DNA of 64,000 nucleotides from JAGQLF01 sp964437465 (GTDB lineage Bacteria; Patescibacteriota; Dojkabacteria; J137), in NCBI GenBank assembly GCA_964437465.1, contig CAYTGI010000005.1:13460-77459 (forward strand). Reading direction: 5' to 3'. Position numbers and translations under genes: made by a program. This document shows, piece by piece, positions 43,101 through 51,038 of the stretch. The notes beneath the pieces are model-generated. The model ran no database searches. It was not told the origin of the DNA and was given only the letters and a program-made list of their open reading frames with translations. Position 1 is the first letter of the stretch. Each line of letters begins with the position of its first letter.

Positions 43101-44867
43101 TGCGGAGGTCTTTGGACTGCAAACGGAAGCGATATTTACTACGACTCAGGATATGTTGGTATTGGAATAACCGCTCCGACTTCACCGCTTACAATTGTTG
43201 AATCAACTAATGTATCCGCTTTAGATATTCAATCAACAGGAATAACAGATAAACCATCTGTATCAATAAATGAGCTACCTCTCTCTGTTGATGTAAATAC
43301 AGGTAAAGCACTTGAGTTTAAGGTGACTGGTGAATCTTTCGGAAGAGGAATGTTCTATTCTGACGGATCTATTGGATTTGGCGGGGGCACGGCTACAACA
43401 GATGTATTTTTAAACAGAGACTCAGCTGGAATTTTAAGGATAGATTCAGATAAAGCTGGAGGAGCTGCTGACTTGTTAATTGAAGGAAGTCTTGGGATTG
43501 GAGACAACGTTACTCCTACAAACATGATTGACATCAATACAACTGGGGCAACGAGGGGAATAAGTTTTGATGGACGGGTTGCAATTTCAGGTTACTCTGC
43601 TAGCTCTTACCTTTACTTGAATAATGGGAATAATTTTTCAGGAGGTGTATATGCCCCAAGCGATTTTATTGCAACTGAGATTAGAACAAGTACTACTGAT
43701 TATGGGGCGTATGACATTCAGACACATGATGATTTGTATGTTAATGATTTAGGGATATTTATGGGAGGTGTACACGTTGGAGGAACAAGTGATCCAGGAA
43801 CAGATAATCTTATTGTTGATGGTAATGCCTCAATTGGTAATACTTCTATATTAACTTCGGCCACTCTAAGGCTTGGAGATGATGGCTCGACTTATGGGCT
43901 TTTCATGGACTCCCCCAATGTTGCTACTGCCTCAACATATTATGGATTATATGTAGACGAGATAGATGGTGGCATAACTAATAACTATGGAATGTATATT
44001 AGACCTATGACAGTATCCGGCTCAACCGCTTTTGGTGCAAGAATTGGAGAGGTGTCAGGTGCAACTAATACCTACGGTTTATTTGTTGATGCAACATCCT
44101 CTCAAGACTACGGTGTATATATAGAAGGGTCCACAATGAGCGCTGGTCAATACTCGCTGTATGCAGAATTTGATATAAGAACTGAAGGACGATTTGAACT
44201 AGGAAATCCAGGTAGTGGAGGAGACGATGTTTGTAGAGTTGCCTCAAACCAAAGGTTATCTCTGTGTTCATCTAGTATAAGATATAAAGACAACGTTCTG
44301 GATTATTCAGGAGGATTAGATCTACTTAAACAATTTAGGTCTGTGTCTTTTGACTGGAAAGAGACAGGTATTTCGGATATGGGGTTTATTGCTGAAGAGG
44401 TTGAAGCAATAGAGCCCTTACTAGTATTTTATAGGGATGGTAAGGTTGAGGGAGTTAGATATAAACAGATGACAGCACTGATGAAAAATGCTGTTATCGA
44501 GATTGATGATAGACTTTTAGATGTCGAATCTAGATTAGATCTACTTGCTGGAGGATCAGGAACGAGTGCTGTTACTTCCCTTACCGAAGCAATCATCACA
44601 GGAAAACTTACTGTAGATGGATTAGTTGATTTTAACGAGGATACTGTTGCGACTGCTACAATTGGAAGTGGAGATACAGAAGTAGAGATCATTTTTAGTG
44701 AAAGCTACTCTACTCCACCTGTAATTACAGTTACACCAGAAGGTGAGGATTTTATTAATTCTGGAGTTACATATACAATTATAGATAAGGATGAGGATGG
44801 GTTTAAGATTAAGATCTCAGATCCATACACAGAAGATTTATTATTTAACTGGCACGCATTTGAGTAA
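40164..44867 (+). CDS. Giant membrane-anchored surface fibre with beta-propeller repeats and S74 chaperone
   Basis: The 1567-residue protein has a membrane helix at about 33-55, the domain shared with the upstream gene (about 66-215; TCDFRVRIFDAISGG), and from about 450 to 930 six or so repeats of the SBBP type (DGFIAKYN..G.LQWIKQ with FDPDN and GDT turns), predicting a propeller. Beta-helical stalk sequences follow, then a peptidase S74 intramolecular chaperone from about residue 1370 (SSIRYKDNV). S74 domains trimerise fibres and then cut themselves off at the Ser. A last beta domain (TPPVITVTPEG) resembles the end of the upstream protein. Start may be 40176. Confidence 0.85.
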   Translation: MCRVMNQISNIKRKNNALYSGSKKRPVLARQHKFAIPLAILSGLLFLLFILINTGGLYSFLNIFAATRTINFSGKIVNKDDGTNVVLGDPACVLAGADTCDFRVRIFDAISGGNQLFQEDHNDIEIGDFTGIFTLDINSICNSQVVGTVDWATTACVSNGGVDFSSSSIYIEISFSPAGDGTYTEVFGRRAFSNTASAFFAERAGSLNGLTSDDFVQLAQGTTQVNSDDFSLIDIETTGNLTDPLIVVNENGAGTPDLFDFQVGGDSIFTLDNDGLLSLSNDQGVTNLSIEESNATNDNRTLLSLINNGGAIISLEDTDSSTQAWNIIGSDEFTIKNDATPANDLLKIDDLGNAYMFNGLTINDGFDSSTISAILNFGGANTETIEWSAPNSRFEISDDLDVFNSLTVGDSVGIGTQSPSEALDVVGSVQLSGDIKTTNPSQLLPANSLDYVKNIPNSRGGVSGDPISQFDFELTDNEYFLVGAFSGSVDFDTDNSIPGDTLTSQGTDGFIAKYNLNGTLQWIKQIEGSSIESVTEVETDSAGNIYVLGNFSSSNVDIDPDNSVSGDTLSESGGRTFLAKYNSSGVLQWVKQMGQSGFLYIVGNDMYVNDSGDIHFTGYFYGGISIDFDPDNVVVNDTHSTTSFTEGDAFLAKYNTNGLIQWVHAIGTTNDTLRDSGKKVFADSGGDVILVGDASQGLFDFDEYNVGSDDTFDFSTGEGIFIVKYNSSGVAQWSKGLIDNGGQLNSGVVIADSSNNIYYTGGLQGTSNDFDDDNVVAGDTLNQINGVDSFLVKYDSSGLLQWAKALDISRTNALDITPSGEVLVGGTFNTTPDFDPDNVVSGDTVAAVGVKDIFFAKYDSTGLLTELKTIGTSGQNANLSHIAIDSSSNIYTQASYLGTIDMDSDIVISGDTISSSTTNGYYIARYSSSTQSIAGSNIGSSSSPFGNTYTNALNISAITGSTQCLEIDTNGNVSGSGITCGGLWTANGSDIYYDSGYVGIGITAPTSPLTIVESTNVSALDIQSTGITDKPSVSINELPLSVDVNTGKALEFKVTGESFGRGMFYSDGSIGFGGGTATTDVFLNRDSAGILRIDSDKAGGAADLLIEGSLGIGDNVTPTNMIDINTTGATRGISFDGRVAISGYSASSYLYLNNGNNFSGGVYAPSDFIATEIRTSTTDYGAYDIQTHDDLYVNDLGIFMGGVHVGGTSDPGTDNLIVDGNASIGNTSILTSATLRLGDDGSTYGLFMDSPNVATASTYYGLYVDEIDGGITNNYGMYIRPMTVSGSTAFGARIGEVSGATNTYGLFVDATSSQDYGVYIEGSTMSAGQYSLYAEFDIRTEGRFELGNPGSGGDDVCRVASNQRLSLCSSSIRYKDNVLDYSGGLDLLKQFRSVSFDWKETGISDMGFIAEEVEAIEPLLVFYRDGKVEGVRYKQMTALMKNAVIEIDDRLLDVESRLDLLAGGSGTSAVTSLTEAIITGKLTVDGLVDFNEDTVATATIGSGDTEVEIIFSESYSTPPVITVTPEGEDFINSGVTYTIIDKDEDGFKIKISDPYTEDLLFNWHAFE

Positions 44868-45508
44868 TGGAAAGATTTGGAATTTATAAATTACTATACG
44901 GAATATCGGTAATTCTCTATATATTATTCTTAAACTTTGGGTTTATCGATTCAATAATAACAGGGTTATTTATTGTTGGTACTATTTACCTAATCTTCAC
45001 AAGAGAAGAAAGTCCTGACGAGGAGGAAGATGAAATTTATATTCCTGAGGTTCATTTCTATGCTACAGAAAGATACAACCCCTACACATATTCAATGACA
45101 ATTATCGCAGTTATTATAGCTATGGTGTTTTATATACTTCAATTCTTAACAGATATAAGAATCGGGTTAATTGCTTTAGCACTTTGGCCAATATTAATCA
45201 TTGCAGGAATCTTTATTCAAAAAAGAGTAAATCAAAATTTGGAGCTGTTTCAAATTGTCAATTTTATTAGTTTAGTTTTACCTGAAGATGAGGATACTAT
45301 GAAGCTTATAATTCGTAAGATAGAAAAAGAGGGTTTTGTTGAAGCAAGTGAAATTGACGAACTTCTGCAAGAAAATACCGACTGGCCTAATAATATAAGA
45401 AAAAGATTCATCAACAGGTATTTGGAGTATTCAGATTTTTTAGCGAAGCCAGAGACAGACAGATTGGTTAGCGGTGAGATCGAGGAGCTGAATGAAGAAA
45501 GAGCTTAG
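44867..45508 (+). CDS. Four-helix integral membrane protein of unknown function
   Basis: The 213-residue protein has two N-terminal membrane helices (about 7-43), an acidic loop (REESPDEEEDE), two more helices (about 75-118) and a soluble C-terminal part with helices. Its start overlaps the stop of the giant fibre gene by one base, so it may help to export or anchor that fibre (inference from position only). No known family recognised. Confidence 0.55.
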   Translation: MERFGIYKLLYGISVILYILFLNFGFIDSIITGLFIVGTIYLIFTREESPDEEEDEIYIPEVHFYATERYNPYTYSMTIIAVIIAMVFYILQFLTDIRIGLIALALWPILIIAGIFIQKRVNQNLELFQIVNFISLVLPEDEDTMKLIIRKIEKEGFVEASEIDELLQENTDWPNNIRKRFINRYLEYSDFLAKPETDRLVSGEIEELNEERA

Positions 45509-45552
45509 AATTAAGATTTTAGATGTTAGACCTAAATTTGAATAGATAAGAT

Positions 45553-45918
45553 ATGAACGAAGATCAGTTACATTTATTAGATCACTATAAAAACCCCCAA
45601 AACTATGGTGATCCGGGATTTGAAGTAACAAGTAAATCTGTAGTTGAGAATCAAACTTGCGGGGATAAAATTGAAGTATATCTAAATACTAGTGAGGATA
45701 CACTTTTTGATCTCACTTTTAAAGCAGAGGGATGTTCTATTAGTATAGGCACAATGTCAATTCTGACAGAAGAGCTTAAGGGAAAGAGTCTTGAAGAAAT
45801 AAGAAATATGAGTTACGAAGATATCCATGAATTAATAAAAATTGAACTTACTCCTTCAAGAATTAGATGTGCTACCTTAGGACTAGAGGCAGTACAAAAA
45901 GCTATTAATGAACTTTGA
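45553..45918 (+). CDS. SufU/IscU-type Fe-S cluster scaffold
   Basis: The 121-residue protein has the NifU-N/SufU pattern: LLDHYKNPQNYG near the N-terminus and three cysteines in NQTCGD, EGCSIS and RIRCATLG, with the Asp after the first Cys. Such scaffolds assemble Fe-S clusters from sulfur delivered by a cysteine desulfurase, which is not in this window. It overlaps the convergent MFS gene by 14 bp at the 3' ends. Confidence 0.88.
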   Translation: MNEDQLHLLDHYKNPQNYGDPGFEVTSKSVVENQTCGDKIEVYLNTSEDTLFDLTFKAEGCSISIGTMSILTEELKGKSLEEIRNMSYEDIHELIKIELTPSRIRCATLGLEAVQKAINEL

Positions 45919-47125
45919 TTTTTCTGTTTAAAACATCAAAAGCAATAAATAAAAGAAGATGTATTGGAGCTACGAATCCGATAACGAATCTAATTATATT
46001 TTCTGAAGAATCTACATTGTCTTCTGTGAAGAAAATACTAAAAATTACGATTACAGTTCCAATGATAACTACTCTTCCAATAATATAAAGAATTTCAACG
46101 AGCATGTTCATTTCAATAGCAGATTCATTTTGGAACTCTCCTAGAACTTTTTCTCTAATTCTATAATCTAAATCATTGCCGACTGGATCGCTCAGAGATT
46201 GTGTAAATGCCAAAGCTAGAGATCTTACAAATAGTGCTGGAATTGTCCAAACAAATGCAAGAGCTACTGTAAATACTGAGTAAATTATATAACCCAAATA
46301 CCCTAGCCTTAATCGTATTTTAAAATTCGATTTACTATCTAACCAAGCAGCAATAACTGCTGCAAAACCAATCACACTTGTGAGAGCTCCAACCCCAAAC
46401 TCCTCCCCGATTAAAATATATGGAATAATCATAAACATTATTCCCATGATCGAATTTAGAGAACCTTTAAATATACAAAGGAGTGAAAACCAGCCAATGT
46501 TTTTCATTTTTAAGATTCTTTTAATTTCATCAGTTGTAACTTTACTTCTTGTCTTTTTATTAAAGTCGAAAGGGATAAATATACTACCTATTAGGATTGC
46601 GATCCCAATTATAAATGTGTAATCGTAGCTACCTGTGTAGGTAATTAATGCTCCAGCCATAACTGGAACAAGTATATTAAGTAATAAAATAGCACTTTGT
46701 AGAAGACTTAAGATTTTCCCCCTTTCAGCTCCATGAACCTCTTTCAACTCTATTGTATGGTCGATTGGCCAGTACATTCCTCTACCAAAACCTCTTAGCA
46801 CTGCAAAGACGACAAAGAGATCCATTATCTTATCTTGCAGAAAAAAAATAAGTACAAGTGTGAGTATTTGAGCGAATGCTGAGACACGAAAACTATTAAG
46901 ATAACCAAGTCTATCAATATAAAGGCTCATAATCATAAATCCTGCAAAAATCCCAATAACGAAAACTAAGTAATCCGTCAGAATCAGCTGAATACTTCCA
47001 GTTTCACGATACAAGAGAATGTAATAATAAGCCCAAACTGTAAGTTGTACTAATGTTAATGTTAGTTTAAATACTCCGAGTTGATTTAATATTTGTTTAT
47101 GTTCATGTACTACTTTTGAAGCCAT
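45905..47125 (-). CDS. MFS-type transporter
   Basis: The 406-residue protein has about 12 membrane helices in two halves with a short charged loop (NKKTRSKVTTDEIKRIL) between them. A conserved RGFGRGMYWPIDHT stretch lies before helix 4. The substrate is unknown. On the minus strand TAGAAT ends five bases before the ATG, consistent with a leaderless transcript. The protein resembles the 13098-14366 carrier in general layout but not closely in sequence. Confidence 0.78.
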   Translation of the reverse strand: MASKVVHEHKQILNQLGVFKLTLTLVQLTVWAYYYILLYRETGSIQLILTDYLVFVIGIFAGFMIMSLYIDRLGYLNSFRVSAFAQILTLVLIFFLQDKIMDLFVVFAVLRGFGRGMYWPIDHTIELKEVHGAERGKILSLLQSAILLLNILVPVMAGALITYTGSYDYTFIIGIAILIGSIFIPFDFNKKTRSKVTTDEIKRILKMKNIGWFSLLCIFKGSLNSIMGIMFMIIPYILIGEEFGVGALTSVIGFAAVIAAWLDSKSNFKIRLRLGYLGYIIYSVFTVALAFVWTIPALFVRSLALAFTQSLSDPVGNDLDYRIREKVLGEFQNESAIEMNMLVEILYIIGRVVIIGTVIVIFSIFFTEDNVDSSENIIRFVIGFVAPIHLLLFIAFDVLNRKIKVH

Positions 47126-47215
47126 GCAATATTCTAGACCTATTTGAACTAATAGTCCAAATATAGAAAAAACTTAAGTTTAATTTTATACTTCCAGTAC
47201 TTATTAAAATAAAAT

Positions 47216-48289
47216 ATGAAGATAATTATTTTTGCAGGAGGAACAGGAAAAAGATTTTGGCCAGTTAGTAGAATTAATTCTCCAAAACAATTTAGCCCAT
47301 TGATCTCAGGTAAACCACTTCTAAGATTAAATATTGATAGATTACTAAAAGGATTTAATCCAGAAGATATTTTTGTAAGTACTGGAAAAAGATATGAAAA
47401 AGAGGTTTTAGAGATTGCTTCAGATCTTCCAAAAGAAAACCTTATTTTTGAGCCTGATATGAGGGATACTGGGCCAGCAGTTACTCTAGCAATATGCTAT
47501 GTAAGAGAAAAATTTCCTGATGAACCGATCTGTATACAATGGTCAGATTCAATAGTTAAAGATGAGGCAACATTTATAATAAGCCTCAAAGAAGCTGAAA
47601 AAGTGCACAAAGAACAAAATAAAACTTTTTTTATAACTGTTCCTGCTAGATTTCCTTCACCTCACAGAGGTTACATTAATTTTGGCGAAGAAATAAAAAG
47701 TATAAGTTCAAAAATTACTTTAAATGAATTTAAATCCTTTAAAGAAAAACCAGATGTTGATAATGCAAAAAAGTATATAGCCGATGGGCATTTTGGTTGG
47801 AATCCAGGATACTGGGTTTTGGATCCAGACTTTTATCTAGATACAGTAAAGAAAGATGATGAAGATATTGTTAGTGTCTGTGAAACAATGGTTAGAGAAG
47901 ACTTTTCTGAAAGCTCTTGTAAAAAATTCTCAGAATTAGAAAAGATTTCAGCTGACTATTTATTTGCAGAAAAGGTTTCCTCTCAGGAAGCACTTGTCCT
48001 ACTTTCGGATATAGGATGGAGTGATGTAGGTGAATGGATTTCATTAAAAGAAGCTCTACAGGAAAATGATGACGCAATTGTTACTAAAGGTAACGTTATA
48101 GATTTAGATTCAAAAGATTCGATTATCTATAATCTTGAAGATTCTAAACTAGTTAGTACAATAGGTTTAGAGGGGATGGTCGTAGTTAATACAAAAGATG
48201 CTGTCGCAGTGTTTTCAAAAGAGGACAATGGCAGATTAAAAGAGTATCTGAATAAACTTGAAGAAGAAGGCAAATCTGATTTTATTTAG
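47216..48289 (+). CDS. manC: Mannose-1-phosphate guanylyltransferase
   Basis: The 357-residue protein has the nucleotidyltransferase signature FAGGTGKRFWPVSR, then PKQF, EPDMRDTGPAV, a F.EKPD stretch, GHFGWNPGYWV and SDIGWSDVGEW. It makes GDP-mannose from Man-1-P and GTP for glycans. There is no C-terminal phosphomannose-isomerase domain, so it is the short form. It overlaps the convergent zinc-ribbon gene by eight bases. Confidence 0.88.
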   Translation: MKIIIFAGGTGKRFWPVSRINSPKQFSPLISGKPLLRLNIDRLLKGFNPEDIFVSTGKRYEKEVLEIASDLPKENLIFEPDMRDTGPAVTLAICYVREKFPDEPICIQWSDSIVKDEATFIISLKEAEKVHKEQNKTFFITVPARFPSPHRGYINFGEEIKSISSKITLNEFKSFKEKPDVDNAKKYIADGHFGWNPGYWVLDPDFYLDTVKKDDEDIVSVCETMVREDFSESSCKKFSELEKISADYLFAEKVSSQEALVLLSDIGWSDVGEWISLKEALQENDDAIVTKGNVIDLDSKDSIIYNLEDSKLVSTIGLEGMVVVNTKDAVAVFSKEDNGRLKEYLNKLEEEGKSDFI

Positions 48290-48548
48290 TTCGCCATCTC
48301 TCCAATCTAGGAAATCCCATTAAGGCAAACCATCTTAAAGGTTTAACCCAGCTCATCTCTTTTAAGGCATCATCAGAGATTTTTTTCATCTCTTCCATAG
48401 TTGCATTAGGAGCTGTGAACTCACCATTTTTATAACAATAGTGACAGTACTTATAGCTCTTTGATCCATCAGTTTCTGTGCCTGAGTCATCTCCATTATT
48501 TAGGGGCATCATACAAGATTGACAGAACTTCATGTATTTTTCTTTCAT
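48282..48548 (-). CDS. Putative zinc-ribbon protein
   Basis: The 88-residue protein has CQSCMMPL and YCHYCYKNGEF, which together make a four-cysteine zinc site of the kind found in small putative zinc-ribbon proteins. The C-terminal half is helical with KKISDDALKEMSW. Partners are unknown. TATACT ends seven bases before the ATG at 48548 on the minus strand and supports this start over the second Met. Confidence 0.75.
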   Translation of the reverse strand: MKEKYMKFCQSCMMPLNNGDDSGTETDGSKSYKYCHYCYKNGEFTAPNATMEEMKKISDDALKEMSWVKPLRWFALMGFPRLERWRTK

Positions 48549-48581
48549 TTGTGAAAGTATAAAATGTATTCTTAATTATAG

Positions 48582-49799
48582 CTATTTATCTATAAGGTTT
48601 AACATATCTGTAACTGAACTGTTGTTATGTAAAAGCCTAGTTGGATACTCTTTACCTTCATCCACTTCAATATCTAAAGTACCGAAACATCTACTAGAAA
48701 CTGCATTAATATACTCATCTAAATCTTCGTCTTTGAGGTTTTTATGAGCTAGAATTTCAAACTTAAGGTCTTTCTTAATTAAGTACTCATCAAAAAATTG
48801 AAATATCTTGCCTTCCTTTCGATAAGCATTTTTAATTTTCAAGTATTTTTCAGGATTGATTTTGTTTACAAAAGAATCAAGTGTACCGGGGAAGTAGTAG
48901 TATATGTCTAAATCTTTATTTAAATGGTAGGTCATTTCGGTAATTATTCCTGAAGAGTTAATTTCTGAAGATATGTTTACTATGCGATGAATTTTCTTTT
49001 TGCTTAGCTCTTTAGAATAAACTGGTATCCAAGGGTATATGTTTGATTCAGAACCTGGAGGTATTACAACATAGTTCGAATCATTTATCATTTCAACTAT
49101 TCCTTTAGTCTTTAGATTTTTCGCACGATTTTTAGTTACTGGATCTATTAGTTCAAATTCATGCACAGATATCGGTTCATCAATTTCGTCAAAATGAGCC
49201 TCGTTTTCAAACAACACTTCTCCATCCCTTCTAGCTTGTAAAATTAATCTTCTATCGAAAATAAATCTAAAAGTTAGTGTTTTTGGAAGTATTTCCCATT
49301 CTTTAAGTTTTACAAACAAAATTTCATATCCATTTGTTGAGTTTTGATCAAGAGCGTATGCAAGGGCTGAGAACATTATGTTCAATGCTGAATGATTAAC
49401 ACTACCCTGCTCTATTGAATTTAGGCCTATCGAAAGTTCGTAATAAAACTTGGTAACAAGACCTTGATGTAGTTTTAGGAATTTTTCAAACTTTGGAAAA
49501 CTTGTTGAAAGTACTTCAAGATAATAATTTGAAGTATCAATAGATTGTCCGAAACTTTCGGACCGGTCTTTTGTGTGGTCTAAAAGATTAGGAAACATTG
49601 TAATGAACAATGTTTTAAAATCCCCAATCGGTAAAAAGGGTAGACCTCTACTTTCTAATGCTTTTCCAATGGCTCCAGTACTACCTCCCCAATCTACGAC
49701 ATTTAAAAGAACGTAGTGCTCAATGTCATTTCGCAAGAACTCTTCTCTAAGAACTCCTCCTCCGTGACCTCCTGAAATAAATACTAATCTTTTAATCAT
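48582..49799 (-). CDS. YvcK/CofD-family protein
   Basis: The 405-residue protein begins with a Rossmann-like GGHGGGVLR loop and has VVDWGGSTGAIGK, PIGDFKTL, SVNHSALNIMFSALAYA, and VIPPGSESNIYPWIPV. These are landmarks of the CofD/YvcK fold. YvcK proteins bind UDP-sugars and affect carbon metabolism and cell shape; CofD transfers phospholactate in F420 synthesis. No F420 genes are seen, so a YvcK-like role is more likely. It starts one base after the small upstream gene ends. Confidence 0.78.
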   Translation of the reverse strand: MIKRLVFISGGHGGGVLREEFLRNDIEHYVLLNVVDWGGSTGAIGKALESRGLPFLPIGDFKTLFITMFPNLLDHTKDRSESFGQSIDTSNYYLEVLSTSFPKFEKFLKLHQGLVTKFYYELSIGLNSIEQGSVNHSALNIMFSALAYALDQNSTNGYEILFVKLKEWEILPKTLTFRFIFDRRLILQARRDGEVLFENEAHFDEIDEPISVHEFELIDPVTKNRAKNLKTKGIVEMINDSNYVVIPPGSESNIYPWIPVYSKELSKKKIHRIVNISSEINSSGIITEMTYHLNKDLDIYYYFPGTLDSFVNKINPEKYLKIKNAYRKEGKIFQFFDEYLIKKDLKFEILAHKNLKDEDLDEYINAVSSRCFGTLDIEVDEGKEYPTRLLHNNSSVTDMLNLIDK

Positions 49800-49800
49800 G

Positions 49801-50004
49801 CTACTGTTCTTCAGAGTTTCTTAGATTACTAATAACTCTAACTAACCAATCAGGTATCCAATTCAAACCATCGCTATTATTTCTATTTGAAATAGACAAG
49901 ATCATTGGAAGTGTGAATTGTTGGAGTGATCCATCAGGTGTAAATGGATTGACTATAAAATCTTCCTGATCATTTTCCTCATTATTTGGATGTTCTTGAC
50001 TCAT
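49801..50004 (-). CDS. Small hypothetical protein upstream of the YvcK-like gene
   Basis: I use the ATG at 50004 (MSQEHPNNEENDQ), which gives 67 residues; a frame extension to 50025 adds seven. The N-terminal half is acidic and probably disordered. The second half ends in DGLNWIPDWLVRVISNLRNSEEQ. TATCTT ends seven bases before this ATG on the minus strand. It is almost certainly cotranscribed with the next gene. No family recognised. Confidence 0.5.
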   Translation of the reverse strand: MSQEHPNNEENDQEDFIVNPFTPDGSLQQFTLPMILSISNRNNSDGLNWIPDWLVRVISNLRNSEEQ

Positions 50005-50117
50005 CTTTAAGATAGTAATTAACAAGAAGTATACAATAAAATTCTAATTATGTATTATTAGCTAACAAATTTTTAATCATTTCTATTATATCTTCTAAAG
50101 TATTTTAAAATATAAGT

Positions 50118-50567
50118 ATGAGCCTTGAGTCAATTGCTATAAATTCGATAATTCTTTTTATCCTTAATTTGCCCTTCGCAATTTATCTTAATAGAAAGTA
50201 TGAAATAAGCATATCCAAGTTTTTACTAATAACTGTAACATCTCTAATTATAATTATACCTTTATCTCATATTCTTACCCAGGAACTATTTGATTTGTAT
50301 TCACGTAACCGAAATATTGGAACATCATCGATTCGTACAAGCTTAGGTATTGTTACTCCATTAATCTATAGACCTGGTCAAGTGTATTTATTATTTATTT
50401 TAAGAAACTTAATATCTATATTGTTGCTTTCGATAGTGCAAGTTATCGGTATACGACTATTAAAGATGAAAGATTTCAGAAGAGAGTCTTTAAATCCAAT
50501 TATTTTAAATTGTATTATAGTTTCTATTTCAATTGTCATGACATTCTTAATTATAATATCTTATTGA
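50118..50567 (+). CDS. Four-helix membrane protein, tandem paralogue 1
   Basis: The 149-residue hydrophobic protein has about four membrane helices with a polar loop after helix 2 (LYSRNRNIGTSSIRT). It shares layout with the following gene (helix, NRKYEISISKFL-like basic turn, helix, long loop, PGQVYLLFIL, helix). Function is unknown. TAAAAT ends six bases before the ATG. It uses TGA as stop and overlaps the next ATG by one base. Confidence 0.6.
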   Translation: MSLESIAINSIILFILNLPFAIYLNRKYEISISKFLLITVTSLIIIIPLSHILTQELFDLYSRNRNIGTSSIRTSLGIVTPLIYRPGQVYLLFILRNLISILLLSIVQVIGIRLLKMKDFRRESLNPIILNCIIVSISIVMTFLIIISY

Positions 50568-51037
50568 TGAATATTGTTTATAGTTTTATATTTATTTTAT
50601 TATTTATATTGACAACACATCTACCGTTAATATTATATTTGAGTAGAAAATTAAATCTTGGTTATTTAAAATTTTTGCAGATTTTGACTTTTTCAACTTT
50701 ACTAAGTTTTTTGATTATCCCATTTGTTTTTTCGATTGTTTTAGATACGATTTATCCAATACCATCTCCTCCAACAGGAATAATTGATACCGATGATGGG
50801 CCAGTTATATTAACTTTTACTATTGGACTACTGCCTCATCTAAATAGAGGCATTATCTCTTTGTCACTTGGTCCTGTTTTATTTTTTATGTTCTTAGCTT
50901 TACTACAAGTAATTGTATTAAAAAAGTTGAAGAAAGAAAAACTAGAAAGAAAGGCTGTTTTAATAATTATCTTGTTTGAGCTTATCCTTTCAATTTTAGC
51001 AACAGGTTTATTATTTTTTATGACAGACTATATTTAA
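50567..51037 (+). CDS. Four-helix membrane protein, tandem paralogue 2
   Basis: I use the ATG at 50567, which overlaps the upstream TGA; an earlier in-frame ATG at 50510 would add an unrelated N-terminus inside the preceding gene. The product is about 156 residues with four membrane helices, a Pro-rich loop (YPIPSPPTG) and the same YLSRKLNLGYLKFLQ-type turn as its neighbour. The pair looks like a gene duplication and could form a heteromer. It ends two bases before the convergent valS stop. Confidence 0.6.
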   Translation: MNIVYSFIFILLFILTTHLPLILYLSRKLNLGYLKFLQILTFSTLLSFLIIPFVFSIVLDTIYPIPSPPTGIIDTDDGPVILTFTIGLLPHLNRGIISLSLGPVLFFMFLALLQVIVLKKLKKEKLERKAVLIIILFELILSILATGLLFFMTDYI

Positions 51038-51038
51038 T

